Part shown: in pieces, positions 1-8,147 of the stretch
Layout: the number at the start of each line of letters is the position of its first letter
Numbering within the stretch: the first letter of the stretch is position 1
Assembly: GCA_027485535.1 (NCBI GenBank)
Contig: JAIXQV010000197.1
Location: forward strand, 1 to 15,453
Length of the DNA stretch: 15,453 nucleotides
Direction of reading: 5' to 3'
Origin: Oxalobacteraceae bacterium
Lineage (GTDB): Bacteria > Pseudomonadota > Gammaproteobacteria > Burkholderiales > Burkholderiaceae_D
Position numbers and translations under genes: made by a program
The notes under the pieces: model-generated
Told to the model about the DNA's origin: nothing
The model's database searches: none
What the model saw: only the letters and a program-made list of their open reading frames with translations

Positions 1-630
1 GGCCAAGTGATTTTTCCGGATCGGCAGTTGATGCTGTTTGCGCAGGACGTGCTGACCCGGCATCCGGGCGGTGCCATTTTGTATGACGTGAAGTGCACGC
101 GACATATTGCGCCTTGGGTTAGCGCAGCGGGTGGTAAGCCGCTGATGTGCCAAACCGGACACTCGCTGGTGAAGGCGAGGATGCGTGAAACCGGCGCACC
201 ATTCGGTGGTGAAATGAGTGGCCATCTGTTTTTCAAAGATCGTTGGTACGGCTTTGATGATGGCTTGTATGCCGGCGCGCGACTGCTTGAGTTGGCGAGC
301 CGCATGCAAGACATCACCCAGACCTTGAATGCATTGCCGCAGTCAAAGTCCACACCTGAGCTGCAGGTAGCACTAGCCGAGGGCGAGAACCACGCACTGG
401 TCGCCCGCATGCAGACCGAGGCGCAATGGCCGGGCGCATCGCAAGTGATCACGATTGATGGTGTGCGTGTCGAGTACCCGGATGGCTTCGGTTTATGCAG
501 GGCCTCAAATACCACCCCGGTACTCGTGTTGCGTTTTGAGGCAGAAAATGATGCTGCGCTGCTACGCATACAGCGCGCGATCGGTGATGCCATCACGCGC
601 ATCAAGCCAGATGCGCAACTACCTTTCTGA
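1..630 (+). CDS. Phosphomannomutase/phosphoglucomutase, C-terminal part (5' end outside window)
   Basis: This is the last 209 codons of an alpha-D-phosphohexomutase of the AlgC/ManB type. The family interconverts mannose-6-P and mannose-1-P (or the glucose equivalents) in the cytoplasm, supplying sugar nucleotides for lipopolysaccharide and exopolysaccharide. The frame is open from base 1, and the residues before the first GTG (base 7) already align with the family, so the real start lies upstream. Visible motifs are FDVKCTR-like YDVKCTR, then KTGHS-like QTGHS, then the sugar-binding loop GEMSGH followed by FFKDRWYGFDDG, and near the end the phosphate-contacting RASNTTPVLVLRFEA. The catalytic phosphoserine domain would lie before the window. 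The gene stops 6 bases before waaA, suggesting co-transcription. Mannose versus glucose preference cannot be decided from this part. Confidence 0.93.
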   Translation, partial: GQVIFPDRQLMLFAQDVLTRHPGGAILYDVKCTRHIAPWVSAAGGKPLMCQTGHSLVKARMRETGAPFGGEMSGHLFFKDRWYGFDDGLYAGARLLELASRMQDITQTLNALPQSKSTPELQVALAEGENHALVARMQTEAQWPGASQVITIDGVRVEYPDGFGLCRASNTTPVLVLRFEAENDAALLRIQRAIGDAITRIKPDAQLPF

Positions 631-636
631 TCCATC

Positions 637-1920
637 TTGGTGACAGGCTCACTTCGTCTTTACTCGCTGCTCTGGTGGTGTTTGCTGCCATTTGTCGTGC
701 TGCGCCTACTTTGGCGCAGTCGGCGTGAGCCGGCGTATCTTCAGCATCTTGCAGAGCGCTTTACTTTTTATTCGGTTCGGCCGTCAGCACCGCTGATCTG
801 GGTCCATGCGGTTTCGGTGGGTGAGACACGCGCAGCTGAACCGCTGCTGCGCGCGCTTCTCTCTGAATATCCCGATCATCAAGTACTGCTGACACATATG
901 ACGCCGACCGGGCGCGCTGCGGCCAAGGCCTTATTCGGCAATGAGCCGCGTCTGATACAAGCTTATCTGCCGTATGACACGCTGACGATGATGGCGCGCT
1001 TTGTTCATCATTTTCAGCCACGTCTTTGTGTGTTGATGGAGACCGAAGTCTGGCCGGCTTTAATTCAAGCTTGTAAGGCGGCTGATGTGCCCGTGGCGTT
1101 AGTGAATGCCAGACTCTCTGAGCGATCTTTAAGGCGTGGGCAGCGCTTTGCTGGGTTGTTGGGCCGCGCCGCAGTACAGCTATCCTTGGTCGCAGCACAA
1201 AGTGATGCTGATGCACAGCGCCTACGAATGATGGGCGTGCGTGATGTTCAAGTCACTGGCAATCTGAAATTCGATGTCACCGTACCTGCGACGATGGTCG
1301 CTGCGGGTAAATCACTTCGGCAGCAGATCGGTGATCGTCCGGTGCTGCTATGTGCCAGCACACGCGAAGGTGAAGAAGCCTTGCTGTTAAGTGGCTATAT
1401 GAAAGCCACGCTGCCATCGGATCTGTTACTCCTCATCGTGCCGCGTCACCCGCAGCGATTCGTCGAAGTCGCCCAACTGTTCGCAGATCAGGGCTTGCGT
1501 GTGGTGCGCAAGTCACAGCTCCGAGGGCAGGCGGTACCCGCAGATGCGCAACTCTTGGTCGGCGACACCATGGGTGAAATGTTTGCTTATTACACCGCCT
1601 GTGATCTGGCGTTTATCGGCGGCAGCCTGTTACCGACAGGTGGACAGAATCTGATTGAGGCCTGCGCTTGCGGCAAGCCGGTACTGCTCGGGCCGCATAC
1701 CTATAACTTTGCTGAGGCCAGTGAGAACGCCATTGCTCAGGGCGCAGCCATACGTGTTTATGACGCTGCGCAGATTTTCAAGACAGCCTTCGATCTGATA
1801 CTCGATCGAGAGCGTTTACTGCAGATGTCGCAGGCGGCGCAGCGATTTGCTGAAAGTGAGGGTGGAGCGACCCAAAAAACTTTGAAGTTACTTTCTGCGA
1901 GCTTGTCAGGCACAACTTAA
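637..1920 (+). CDS. waaA: 3-deoxy-D-manno-octulosonic acid (Kdo) transferase WaaA
   Basis: This enzyme transfers Kdo from CMP-Kdo onto the lipid A precursor at the inner face of the cytoplasmic membrane, starting the lipopolysaccharide core. The 427-residue length is typical. It has an N-terminal hydrophobic anchor (about residues 7-25), the acceptor-side motif HAVSVGET (residues 57-64, with the presumed catalytic Glu63), METEVWP (134-140), GNLKFD (208-213), STREGEE (241-247), and the donor-side GGSLLPTGGQN and GPHTYNFAE (about 328-360), which is the GT-B glycosyltransferase pattern. The start is either TTG at 637 or GTG at 640. Neither has a Shine-Dalgarno sequence, so coupling to the upstream mutase is likely. 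Whether it adds one or two Kdo residues cannot be read from the sequence. Confidence 0.97.
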   Translation: MVTGSLRLYSLLWWCLLPFVVLRLLWRSRREPAYLQHLAERFTFYSVRPSAPLIWVHAVSVGETRAAEPLLRALLSEYPDHQVLLTHMTPTGRAAAKALFGNEPRLIQAYLPYDTLTMMARFVHHFQPRLCVLMETEVWPALIQACKAADVPVALVNARLSERSLRRGQRFAGLLGRAAVQLSLVAAQSDADAQRLRMMGVRDVQVTGNLKFDVTVPATMVAAGKSLRQQIGDRPVLLCASTREGEEALLLSGYMKATLPSDLLLLIVPRHPQRFVEVAQLFADQGLRVVRKSQLRGQAVPADAQLLVGDTMGEMFAYYTACDLAFIGGSLLPTGGQNLIEACACGKPVLLGPHTYNFAEASENAIAQGAAIRVYDAAQIFKTAFDLILDRERLLQMSQAAQRFAESEGGATQKTLKLLSASLSGTT

Positions 1921-1945
1921 AAATACGCTCTAAAAAAGTGCCTAG

Positions 1946-1970
1946 AAAAAAGCCGTTCTTACAAACGGCC
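1946..1970 (-). terminator. Rho-independent terminator of the leftward efflux operon
   Basis: On the minus strand a perfect 6-bp stem, GCCGTT (1969-1964) and AACGGC (1957-1952), with a 6-base loop is followed at once by TTTTTT (1951-1946). This is a textbook intrinsic terminator for transcripts coming from the right. It lies about 257 bases past the stop of the outer-membrane factor gene, giving a long 3' untranslated region. The plus-strand side has no T-run after the stem, so it should not work well for waaA. Confidence 0.82.
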
Positions 1971-2008
1971 CTTGATGCTTCCTTCGTTAAGCTGCGTCGA
2001 ATCTGCCA

Positions 2009-2110
2009 TCAGTCGGTTGGTAGCGAATGGTCAAATTCATATTCATCATCTTCTGAATTAACTTCGTACTGGACTTCGGTATGTAATCGATTGATTGGGT
2101 GATATCTCAT
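2009..2110 (-). other. Short unassigned reading frame (33 codons), possible gene remnant
   Basis: The frame begins MRYHPINRLH and ends with a Glu/Asp/Tyr-rich tail (NSEDDEYEF, then SLPTD). It is preceded in the same frame by an in-frame TAG six bases before the ATG, and further upstream by about 45 codons without stop that also look protein-like (for example CWEVLEQEYLNLQ). The only ribosome-binding candidate is a weak AGAG one base from the ATG. I recognise no family. It could be the broken 3' end of a lost gene or a chance frame in AT-rich DNA. An expressed protein is unproven. Confidence 0.2.
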
Positions 2111-2225
2111 TCTCTAAGCTATTTCATAGCGATAGCTTTCATTCGGAACTTCGGAAAATTCCTTTTGAAGATTTAGATATTCTTGTTCTAACACTTCCCA
2201 GCAATATCGGCGGTGGTCGTAGTAA

Positions 2226-3620
2226 TTACTGCTTCCCAACGTCGTTAAGCCCGCCCCCTAGCGAACGATACAGATCGACCGCATTCGTCAGCCTCAGCAG
2301 GCGTGTCGACAGCAGCATCTGCTCGGCGCTATATAGCTCGCGCTCGGCGTCGAGTACGTCGAGATAATTCGCCACACCATTCTTGTACCGGACTTGCGCC
2401 AGTTCCAGCCTAGCAGCTTGCGCATCACGCATCGCTTGCTGGGCAGTAATCTCGCTAGCCAGCGTGGCGCGGGCGTCGAGCGCATCGGCTACTTCACGGA
2501 AGGCGACTTGAATCGTCTTTTCGTAGTTGGCAACGGCAATGTTGGTGCGCACCGTCGCGAGATCGAGGTTGGCCTGATTGCGTCCGCTATCAAATATCGG
2601 CAGCGTGAGCGCAGGGGTAAAGTTCCAGACGCCGGCACCGCCATCAAACAAATTGCTCAGCGACGAGCTGGCCAGGCCAACACCGGCGGTCAGCGAGATG
2701 CGCGGAAAAAACGCTGCTCGCGCCGCAGCGATATTTGCTTGATTCGCGCGCAGTACTTGCTCTGCGGCGCGAATATCCGGGCGTTGCTCCAGCAGATCAG
2801 AGGTCAAGCCAGCGCTGATATCTGCCGTGATCGATTGTTCGGATAGCAAGGCCTGTTGCTCAGGCAGTTTGCCGCCGCTACCGACCAGCAATCCCAAAGC
2901 GTTCATGCTCTGCGCATGCTGCCGACGCAGCGCAAGTACGGTAGCGGATGAGGATTGCACCAGAGTTTCGCTTTGTCGAACGTCAAGCGCGTTTGAAATA
3001 CCCGCATCAAACCGTTGCTTTACCAAATCGTAGGAAGTTTGCCGTGCCTTTAAGGTGCGCTCTGCGATCTGCAATTGCTCTGCAAGCGCGCGTTCGTTTA
3101 GCCAAACCTTAGCTACTTCACCGACCAGGGCGATTTGTGCGGCACGCCTTGCTTGTTCGGTGGCGAAGAATTGCGACAGTGCGGCTTCCGAAAGATTTTT
3201 CACCCGACCGAAGAAATCCAGCTCGAATGCGGTCATGCCGAGGCCAACTTGGTACGAGGTGTACTCGACCCGATTAGCGCCGAGCAGGGCGCGCGTATTG
3301 GTACCGCCTGCGGTCGCGTTCACCGTGGGTAGCTGATCAGCGCGCTGAATACCGTACAGGGCGCGCGCTTCTTCGATGCGGAGCGCAGTGGCTTTCAGAT
3401 CGCGGTTATTGGCCAGTGCTTGCTCGATGACTTGCTGTAGCTCCGCGTTCTGAAAAAACTCGCGCCAACCAATATCGACGGCGCTCGGCGCGTCATTGAT
3501 GGGGGTCGCAAATTTTTCCGGAATCGGTGCCTTGGGAGAGACAAAATTAGGCAAGATCTGGCAACCCGCCAGTATCAGTAGCGCGCCAGTTAGCGTCGGA
3601 TATAGCAGACATTTTTTCAT
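2226..3620 (-). CDS. Outer-membrane efflux channel lipoprotein, OprM/NodT family
   Basis: This is the outer-membrane factor of a tripartite RND pump. It forms a trimeric beta-barrel and periplasmic alpha-tunnel through which drugs leave the cell. The 464-residue protein begins with a lipoprotein signal ending in LAGC (Cys20), as in OprM. The mature part has the two outer-membrane efflux repeats, with conserved segments DIGWREFF near residue 50, LTSDLLEQRPDIRAAEQ and AARAAFFPRISLTAGVG in the second half, and VRYKNGVANYLDVLDAERELY near the C terminus. The ATG follows directly after the TAA of the transporter gene, with AAGGAG six bases upstream inside that gene, so translation is probably coupled. 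It is the last gene of the operon. The homologues closest in design are OprM, TtgC and CmeC. Confidence 0.96.
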   Translation of the reverse strand: MKKCLLYPTLTGALLILAGCQILPNFVSPKAPIPEKFATPINDAPSAVDIGWREFFQNAELQQVIEQALANNRDLKATALRIEEARALYGIQRADQLPTVNATAGGTNTRALLGANRVEYTSYQVGLGMTAFELDFFGRVKNLSEAALSQFFATEQARRAAQIALVGEVAKVWLNERALAEQLQIAERTLKARQTSYDLVKQRFDAGISNALDVRQSETLVQSSSATVLALRRQHAQSMNALGLLVGSGGKLPEQQALLSEQSITADISAGLTSDLLEQRPDIRAAEQVLRANQANIAAARAAFFPRISLTAGVGLASSSLSNLFDGGAGVWNFTPALTLPIFDSGRNQANLDLATVRTNIAVANYEKTIQVAFREVADALDARATLASEITAQQAMRDAQAARLELAQVRYKNGVANYLDVLDAERELYSAEQMLLSTRLLRLTNAVDLYRSLGGGLNDVGKQ

Positions 3621-6600
3621 TTACGGCTCCTTGCTTGCATCTTCCAGATGCGCTGCATACAGCTTGCGCTGGCGTTCATTACCTTTGAAGATGCTACGCA
3701 CGACGATGAAGAATACCGGCACGAAGAACACCGCTAATACGGTTGCGGCGATCATCCCGCCCATCACACCAGTACCGATAGCGCGTTGGCTAGCGGAGCC
3801 TGCACCAGTTGCGATCACCAGCGGCAGCACGCCAAGAATGAAGGCAAACGAGGTCATGATGATCGGCCTGAAACGCAAGCGCACAGCCTTCAAGGTAGCC
3901 TCTACCAGATCCATCCCGGTGGCTTGCAAGTCTTTGGCAAACTCGATAATCAGAATCGCATTTTTCGCCGATAGACCAATAATGGCGATCAAGCCAACCT
4001 TGAAATAAACATCATTTGGCATACCGCGTAGCATGGTGAACGCTACCGCGCCCAGCACACCGAGTGGGACCACCAGCAATACGGCGATCGGTATGGTGGT
4101 GCTCTCATAGAGTGCGGCCAGTACTAGAAATACTGATAGCAGCGCTAACGCAAACAGCAGCGTTGCCGTTGAGCCCGCCGCTTTTTCTTCCAGCGACTGC
4201 CCAGCCCATTCATAGCCTATGCCTTGCGGTAGTTGTGCTACTAGACGCTCAACTTCAACAAGCGCATCGCCAGACGATTTACCCGGTGCCGCATCGCCCT
4301 GAATTTTCATGGCGGGATAACCATTAAACCGTATCAGCTGCACCGGGCCATTGACCCACTTGCTGCTAGTGAATGCGGAGAATGGCACCATCGTGCCTTG
4401 ATTATTCCGCACGAAGACTTTTTCCAGATCTTCTGGCATCAAGCGCTTTTCAGGGACGGCTTGTACGATCACGCGCTGCTGCCGACCGAGGTTGGGGAAG
4501 TCATTCACATAGACCGAGCCAAAAGTGCCCGACAAAGTCGCATTAATGTCAGTGAGCGACAGTCCTAGTGCGTTCGCTTTATCGCGATCAATATCGAGAC
4601 GCAGCTGCGGTGAATCTTCCATGCCTTCAGGGCGTGCACTTTTGATGACTTCGCTTTTGCTCATCATGCCGAGCAATTGATTACGCGCGGCGAGTAGTGC
4701 GTCATGGCCAAGACCGGCCCGGTCTTGCAGGCGCAATGAAAAGCCGGTGGCATTACCTAGCTCGCGAATGGCGGGTGGGTTGACGGTGAATACGATCGCG
4801 TCGCGAATAATCGCCATCAGCATCATCGCTTTTTTCGCGATAGCTTCCGAACTCAACTCGGGTTTCTCGCGCTCTTTCCAATCTTTCAGTGGCACGAATA
4901 GCAAGCCGCCATTTTGACCGTTACCGGAAAAGGAATAGCCCAGCACCGAGACAATGCCTTGCACACCGGGCTCTTTCAGGAAGTACTGCTCAGCTTGTTC
5001 CATAACGGATAGCGTACGCGCAGTCGATGCACCTGGCGGCAACTGCACGTTCGCCAGCAGATAGCCCTGATCTTCTGCGGGCAGGAATGCGGTCGGCATA
5101 CGTACCGCGAGCAGCGCGACTGCGGCGACGATCACGCCGTAGATCACCATGTAGCGACCGGTCGTCTTGAGCATGCGCGACACCCAGCTGGTGTATCGGT
5201 CGGAGGTGCGGCGGAATAATCGGTTGAACGCACCGAAAAACCCTTGGCGTTCATGATGACCGGGCGGAATTGGTTTCAGCAGCGTGGCACAAAGTGCTGG
5301 CGTGAGCGTTAACGCCATGATGGCCGAGAACACCATCGATGCGACCATCGACATCGAGAACTGACGGTAAATCGCACCAACAGATCCGGTGAAGAATGCC
5401 ATGGGTATGAACACAGCGATCAGCACTAGCGTAATCCCGATAATTGCGCCGGTGATTTGCCCCATCGCCTTGATCGTTGCGTCACGCGGTGACAGATGCT
5501 CTTCGCTCATGATGCGCTCGACATTCTCGACCACCACAATCGCATCGTCCACCAGAATACCAATGGCCAACACCATGCCGAACATGGTCAGCACATTAAT
5601 GGAGTAGCCGAACATCGCCATCATCGCGAAGGTACCCATCAGCGATACCGGCACCACAATCGCGGGGATGATGGTGTAGCGCAGGCTCTGCAAGAACAGC
5701 AGCATCACCAAGAACACCAAGATCACCGCCTCGATGAGCGTCTTTACGACCTCTTCAATCGAGATCTTGATAAACAGCGAGGTGTCATAAGGGATGACAT
5801 ACTCGATACCCGGCGGGAAGAACTTCTCCAGCTCGGCCATTTTTTCGCGTACCAGTCGCGCGGTCTCGAGCGCATTGGCGGTCGGGGTCAGCTGAACGCC
5901 GATCGCTGCGATCGGCTTACCATTCAGGCGCGCCGAGAATCCATACGATTGTCCAGCAACTTCGACTCGACCGATGTCGCGAATGCGTACGGTCGCGCCG
6001 CCCGGCTGGGCGCGTAGCACCACATTGCCGAATTCTTCGGGCGATGTAAGTTGGCCCGTAATCACAATCGAGGTCGCGATTCGCTGAGATGCTGGTGCCG
6101 GGAGATCACCCAGCACACCGGCAGAGAACTGCGCGTTTTGCGCCTTGATAGCGGCGACCACATCAGCTGGCGTTAACTTGAAACCCACCAGTTTGTCCGG
6201 GTCAATCCAAACACGCATCGCACGTTCAGTACCGAATAGCTGCGCGACACCGACACCGGGAATACGTTTCACCTCGTTCAGAATATTGCGCGCGATATAG
6301 TCACCCAGTGCAACGGGCGTGACCGAATCGCTCGTCGCGCGCAGGTTCACGAACATCAGCAAATTGCTTCGCGCGCGAGTGATCGTGACGCCTTGCTGCA
6401 CCACGGCCTGCGGTAGTCGCGCCTCGATACGCTTCAAACGGTTTTGTACATCGACTGCCGCAAGCTCAGGATTGGTGCCGGTCTTGAAAGTGACCGACAC
6501 CTGTGAGCCGCCATCCGACTGACTCTGCGATTCGATGTACAGCATATTTTCTGCGCCGTTCATCTCCTGCTCGATCAAGCTGGTAACGCTCTCGTCGACC

Positions 6601-6767
6601 GTTTGCGCAGAGGCACCGGGGTAGATCGCATTCACGATCACCGTTGGCGGTGCAATCACCGGGTACTGCGAGATCGGCAACTTGGGAATCGAAAGAATGC
6701 CAGCGAGCAGAATGAATAGCGCGATCACCCACGCGAATACCGGTCGGTCGATGAAAAACTTGGCCAT
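3621..6767 (-). CDS. RND multidrug efflux transporter, AcrB/MexB type (HAE1)
   Basis: This is the proton-driven inner-membrane pump of a tripartite efflux system exporting hydrophobic and amphiphilic compounds. At 1048 residues it has AcrB's usual length and begins MAKFFIDRPVFAWVIA, the family's standard N terminus. Proton-relay residues are in place: Asp407-Asp408 within GILVDDAIVVVEN in TM4, and Lys935 in GLSAKNAIL in TM10. A switch-loop-like segment YSFSGNGQN lies near residues 611-619. Two large periplasmic loops (about 30-335 and 560-870) and 12 membrane helices fit the fold. AGGAGG overlaps the stop of the adaptor gene and sits 7 bases before the ATG, giving strong and probably coupled translation. 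It is the middle gene of an adaptor, transporter, channel operon. Confidence 0.98.
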   Translation of the reverse strand: MAKFFIDRPVFAWVIALFILLAGILSIPKLPISQYPVIAPPTVIVNAIYPGASAQTVDESVTSLIEQEMNGAENMLYIESQSQSDGGSQVSVTFKTGTNPELAAVDVQNRLKRIEARLPQAVVQQGVTITRARSNLLMFVNLRATSDSVTPVALGDYIARNILNEVKRIPGVGVAQLFGTERAMRVWIDPDKLVGFKLTPADVVAAIKAQNAQFSAGVLGDLPAPASQRIATSIVITGQLTSPEEFGNVVLRAQPGGATVRIRDIGRVEVAGQSYGFSARLNGKPIAAIGVQLTPTANALETARLVREKMAELEKFFPPGIEYVIPYDTSLFIKISIEEVVKTLIEAVILVFLVMLLFLQSLRYTIIPAIVVPVSLMGTFAMMAMFGYSINVLTMFGMVLAIGILVDDAIVVVENVERIMSEEHLSPRDATIKAMGQITGAIIGITLVLIAVFIPMAFFTGSVGAIYRQFSMSMVASMVFSAIMALTLTPALCATLLKPIPPGHHERQGFFGAFNRLFRRTSDRYTSWVSRMLKTTGRYMVIYGVIVAAVALLAVRMPTAFLPAEDQGYLLANVQLPPGASTARTLSVMEQAEQYFLKEPGVQGIVSVLGYSFSGNGQNGGLLFVPLKDWKEREKPELSSEAIAKKAMMLMAIIRDAIVFTVNPPAIRELGNATGFSLRLQDRAGLGHDALLAARNQLLGMMSKSEVIKSARPEGMEDSPQLRLDIDRDKANALGLSLTDINATLSGTFGSVYVNDFPNLGRQQRVIVQAVPEKRLMPEDLEKVFVRNNQGTMVPFSAFTSSKWVNGPVQLIRFNGYPAMKIQGDAAPGKSSGDALVEVERLVAQLPQGIGYEWAGQSLEEKAAGSTATLLFALALLSVFLVLAALYESTTIPIAVLLVVPLGVLGAVAFTMLRGMPNDVYFKVGLIAIIGLSAKNAILIIEFAKDLQATGMDLVEATLKAVRLRFRPIIMTSFAFILGVLPLVIATGAGSASQRAIGTGVMGGMIAATVLAVFFVPVFFIVVRSIFKGNERQRKLYAAHLEDASKEP

Positions 6768-6774
6768 ATCACGG

Positions 6775-6780
6775 CCTCCT
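6775..6780 (-). promoter_or_regulatory. Strong Shine-Dalgarno AGGAGG for the RND transporter
   Basis: The minus strand reads TAAGGAGG across the adaptor stop codon, with AGGAGG 7 bases before the ATG at 6767. It is the best ribosome binding site in the window and fixes the transporter start. Most other genes here have weak or no such sequence. Confidence 0.8.
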
Positions 6781-8051
6781 TATTTTTTTGTAGGCGTGGC
6801 GTTTGGTGCCGCAGCGGGTGCTGGGGCCGCTGCAGGTGGCGTGGCGCCGGCGCTTGGCGCGGAAGGCGCGCCAGCGGGCGTCCATGGCAGCGGTTTGACG
6901 GGCGCGCCCGGCTTGACTTTCTGCAGGCCCTCAACGATCACGGTGTCACCGGCTTTTAAACCTGAGCCGATGATCCAGTTAGTGCCGTAAGCACCGTCGG
7001 TTTTGACTGGTCGCGGCGCGACTTTACCTTCAGCATCCACCGTCATCACCATCGCGCCATCTGCGGTACGCATTACGGCTTGTTGCGGCACCGTGATGGT
7101 GCCTGGTCGCACGCCCTGCTCAACACGCACACGGACATACATACCAGGTAGCAGGGTGCGCTGCGGGTTCGGAAATTGTGCGCGTAGGATCACCGAGCTG
7201 GACTGCGGATCGACCACGGCTTCGGAGAACAGGAGCTGCCCTGGCTGCGGATAGGTACGACCATCCTCAGTAACGAGCGTTAGCTTGGCTTTGACGCCAT
7301 TGCGACCAGACTGCGCCATGATCTCGCGCAGCCGAGCCATCTCTACCGACGATTGGGTTAACGTGATGTAGATAGGATCAAGTTGCTGAATGACAGCGAG
7401 TGCGTGCGTATCATTCGCCGTCACCAGTGCGCCCTCGGTGATCAGCGTGCGGCCGATACGGCCAGAGATCGGTGCGGTCACGTTCGCCCACGACAAATTC
7501 AGTTTCGCAGTATCGAGTGCAGCGCGCGCGGTATCAACGGCGGCGCGCGCGGCGCTGACATCGGCAGCCGCCAGCTTCTGTGCGCTGCTCAGATCATCGA
7601 ATTCTTGTTTACTGACGGCGTTCGACTCCACCAAATTACGGTAGCGGTTCACCTTGGTCGTCGCTTGAGCGAGATTGGCCTCGGCGCGCGTGACATTGGC
7701 CTCGGCCTGCCCAACGCTGGCTTGCGCGCTTGCCACGGTCGCCATGTAAGGCGCCGGATCAAGCTGATACAGCGGTTGACCAGCACGTACCTCGCCGCCC
7801 TCGTTGAAGTAGCGTCGTTGGACGATGCCGCCTACCCGCGCGCGCACCTCGGCAGTACGAACTGCCTCGACTCTGCCGGGTAGTTCGCTGATGTTCGTCA
7901 CCTGCTCGGGCGCTACCGTGATCACCGACACCATCGGTGGCGGCGGTGCGGCATTCCCGGGTGCCTTCGGTTCCTCTTTTTTGCCACAGCTGCTAATGGC
8001 GAGTAGCAGAGCAGGGATAAGGAGCGTGCGTGCTGTTTTATTTGTGTTCAT
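6780..8051 (-). CDS. Periplasmic adaptor (membrane fusion) lipoprotein, AcrA/MexA type
   Basis: This protein bridges the RND transporter and the outer-membrane channel. The ATG at 8051 gives 423 residues. A TTG at 8066 extends the frame by five codons but would spoil a normal signal peptide. The N terminus is a lipoprotein signal with AISSC and lipidated Cys22. Domain order is classical: a lipoyl half-motif around ARVGGIVQRRYFNEGGEV (71-88), an Ala-rich coiled-coil hairpin (about 105-185), the second lipoyl half with VTAPISGRIGRTLITEGALV (191-210), a beta-barrel, and the membrane-proximal domain to about 385. The tail (about 390-423) is Pro/Ala-rich low complexity, longer than usual. No clear ribosome binding site precedes the ATG. 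It is the first gene of the three-gene pump operon. Confidence 0.95.
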   Translation of the reverse strand: MNTNKTARTLLIPALLLAISSCGKKEEPKAPGNAAPPPPMVSVITVAPEQVTNISELPGRVEAVRTAEVRARVGGIVQRRYFNEGGEVRAGQPLYQLDPAPYMATVASAQASVGQAEANVTRAEANLAQATTKVNRYRNLVESNAVSKQEFDDLSSAQKLAAADVSAARAAVDTARAALDTAKLNLSWANVTAPISGRIGRTLITEGALVTANDTHALAVIQQLDPIYITLTQSSVEMARLREIMAQSGRNGVKAKLTLVTEDGRTYPQPGQLLFSEAVVDPQSSSVILRAQFPNPQRTLLPGMYVRVRVEQGVRPGTITVPQQAVMRTADGAMVMTVDAEGKVAPRPVKTDGAYGTNWIIGSGLKAGDTVIVEGLQKVKPGAPVKPLPWTPAGAPSAPSAGATPPAAAPAPAAAPNATPTKK

Positions 8052-8125
8052 GATTGTTCGCACCAAAGAAAAAATAGCTTGCAGCGGGTCGGGCGCTAAC
8101 CGGACCGCTTCACAAGTCAGTACCA

Positions 8126-8143
8126 GCGGCGCGTCAGCGCCGC
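8126..8143. promoter_or_regulatory. GC-rich hairpin between tolC and the adaptor gene
   Basis: GCGGCGC and GCGCCGC form a perfect 7-bp stem around a 4-base loop GTCA, beginning four bases beyond the stop codon of the TolC gene. No T-run follows on the minus strand, so it is not a standard intrinsic terminator. It could stabilise the upstream mRNA end, attenuate read-through into the next operon, or bind a regulator. The surrounding bases 8052-8147 are where a promoter for the second pump would have to lie. I see only a poor candidate there: TATTTT, with TTAGCG 17 bases upstream. Confidence 0.5.
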
Positions 8144-8147
8144 ACGT

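Larger units (their letters stand above)
1921..2225. other. AT-rich spacer between convergent genes
   Basis: This 305-base stretch separates the converging waaA and outer-membrane factor genes. By hand count, bases 2041-2160 are about 36% GC, well below the flanking genes. It contains an intrinsic terminator for the minus strand near its left end. On the minus strand a frame is readable from about 2264 to 2009 with one in-frame TAG (2114-2116). Its second half is a 33-codon ATG-initiated frame (2110-2009) rich in Glu, Asp and Tyr. A second overlapping minus frame is also open. I recognise none of these, and none has a good ribosome binding site. It may be a decayed gene or simply a long 3' untranslated region of the efflux operon. 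Confidence 0.6.

Noticed and set aside
761..1216. 151-codon minus-strand frame inside waaA
   Set aside because: The sense frame is unmistakable WaaA; the opposite frame has no family features.
1952..1969. Terminator for waaA on the plus strand
   Set aside because: The hairpin is present, but on the plus strand it is followed by CCTTGATG rather than a T-run; only the minus orientation is convincing.
2095..2367. 90-codon plus-strand frame in the AT-rich spacer
   Set aside because: It starts at TTG with no ribosome binding site and runs 140 bases antisense into the channel gene; the Ser/Arg-rich end is typical shadow sequence.
5496..6017. 173-codon His-rich plus-strand frame
   Set aside because: It lies wholly antisense to the RND transporter; the His-rich translation is an artefact of reading conserved transporter codons on the opposite strand.
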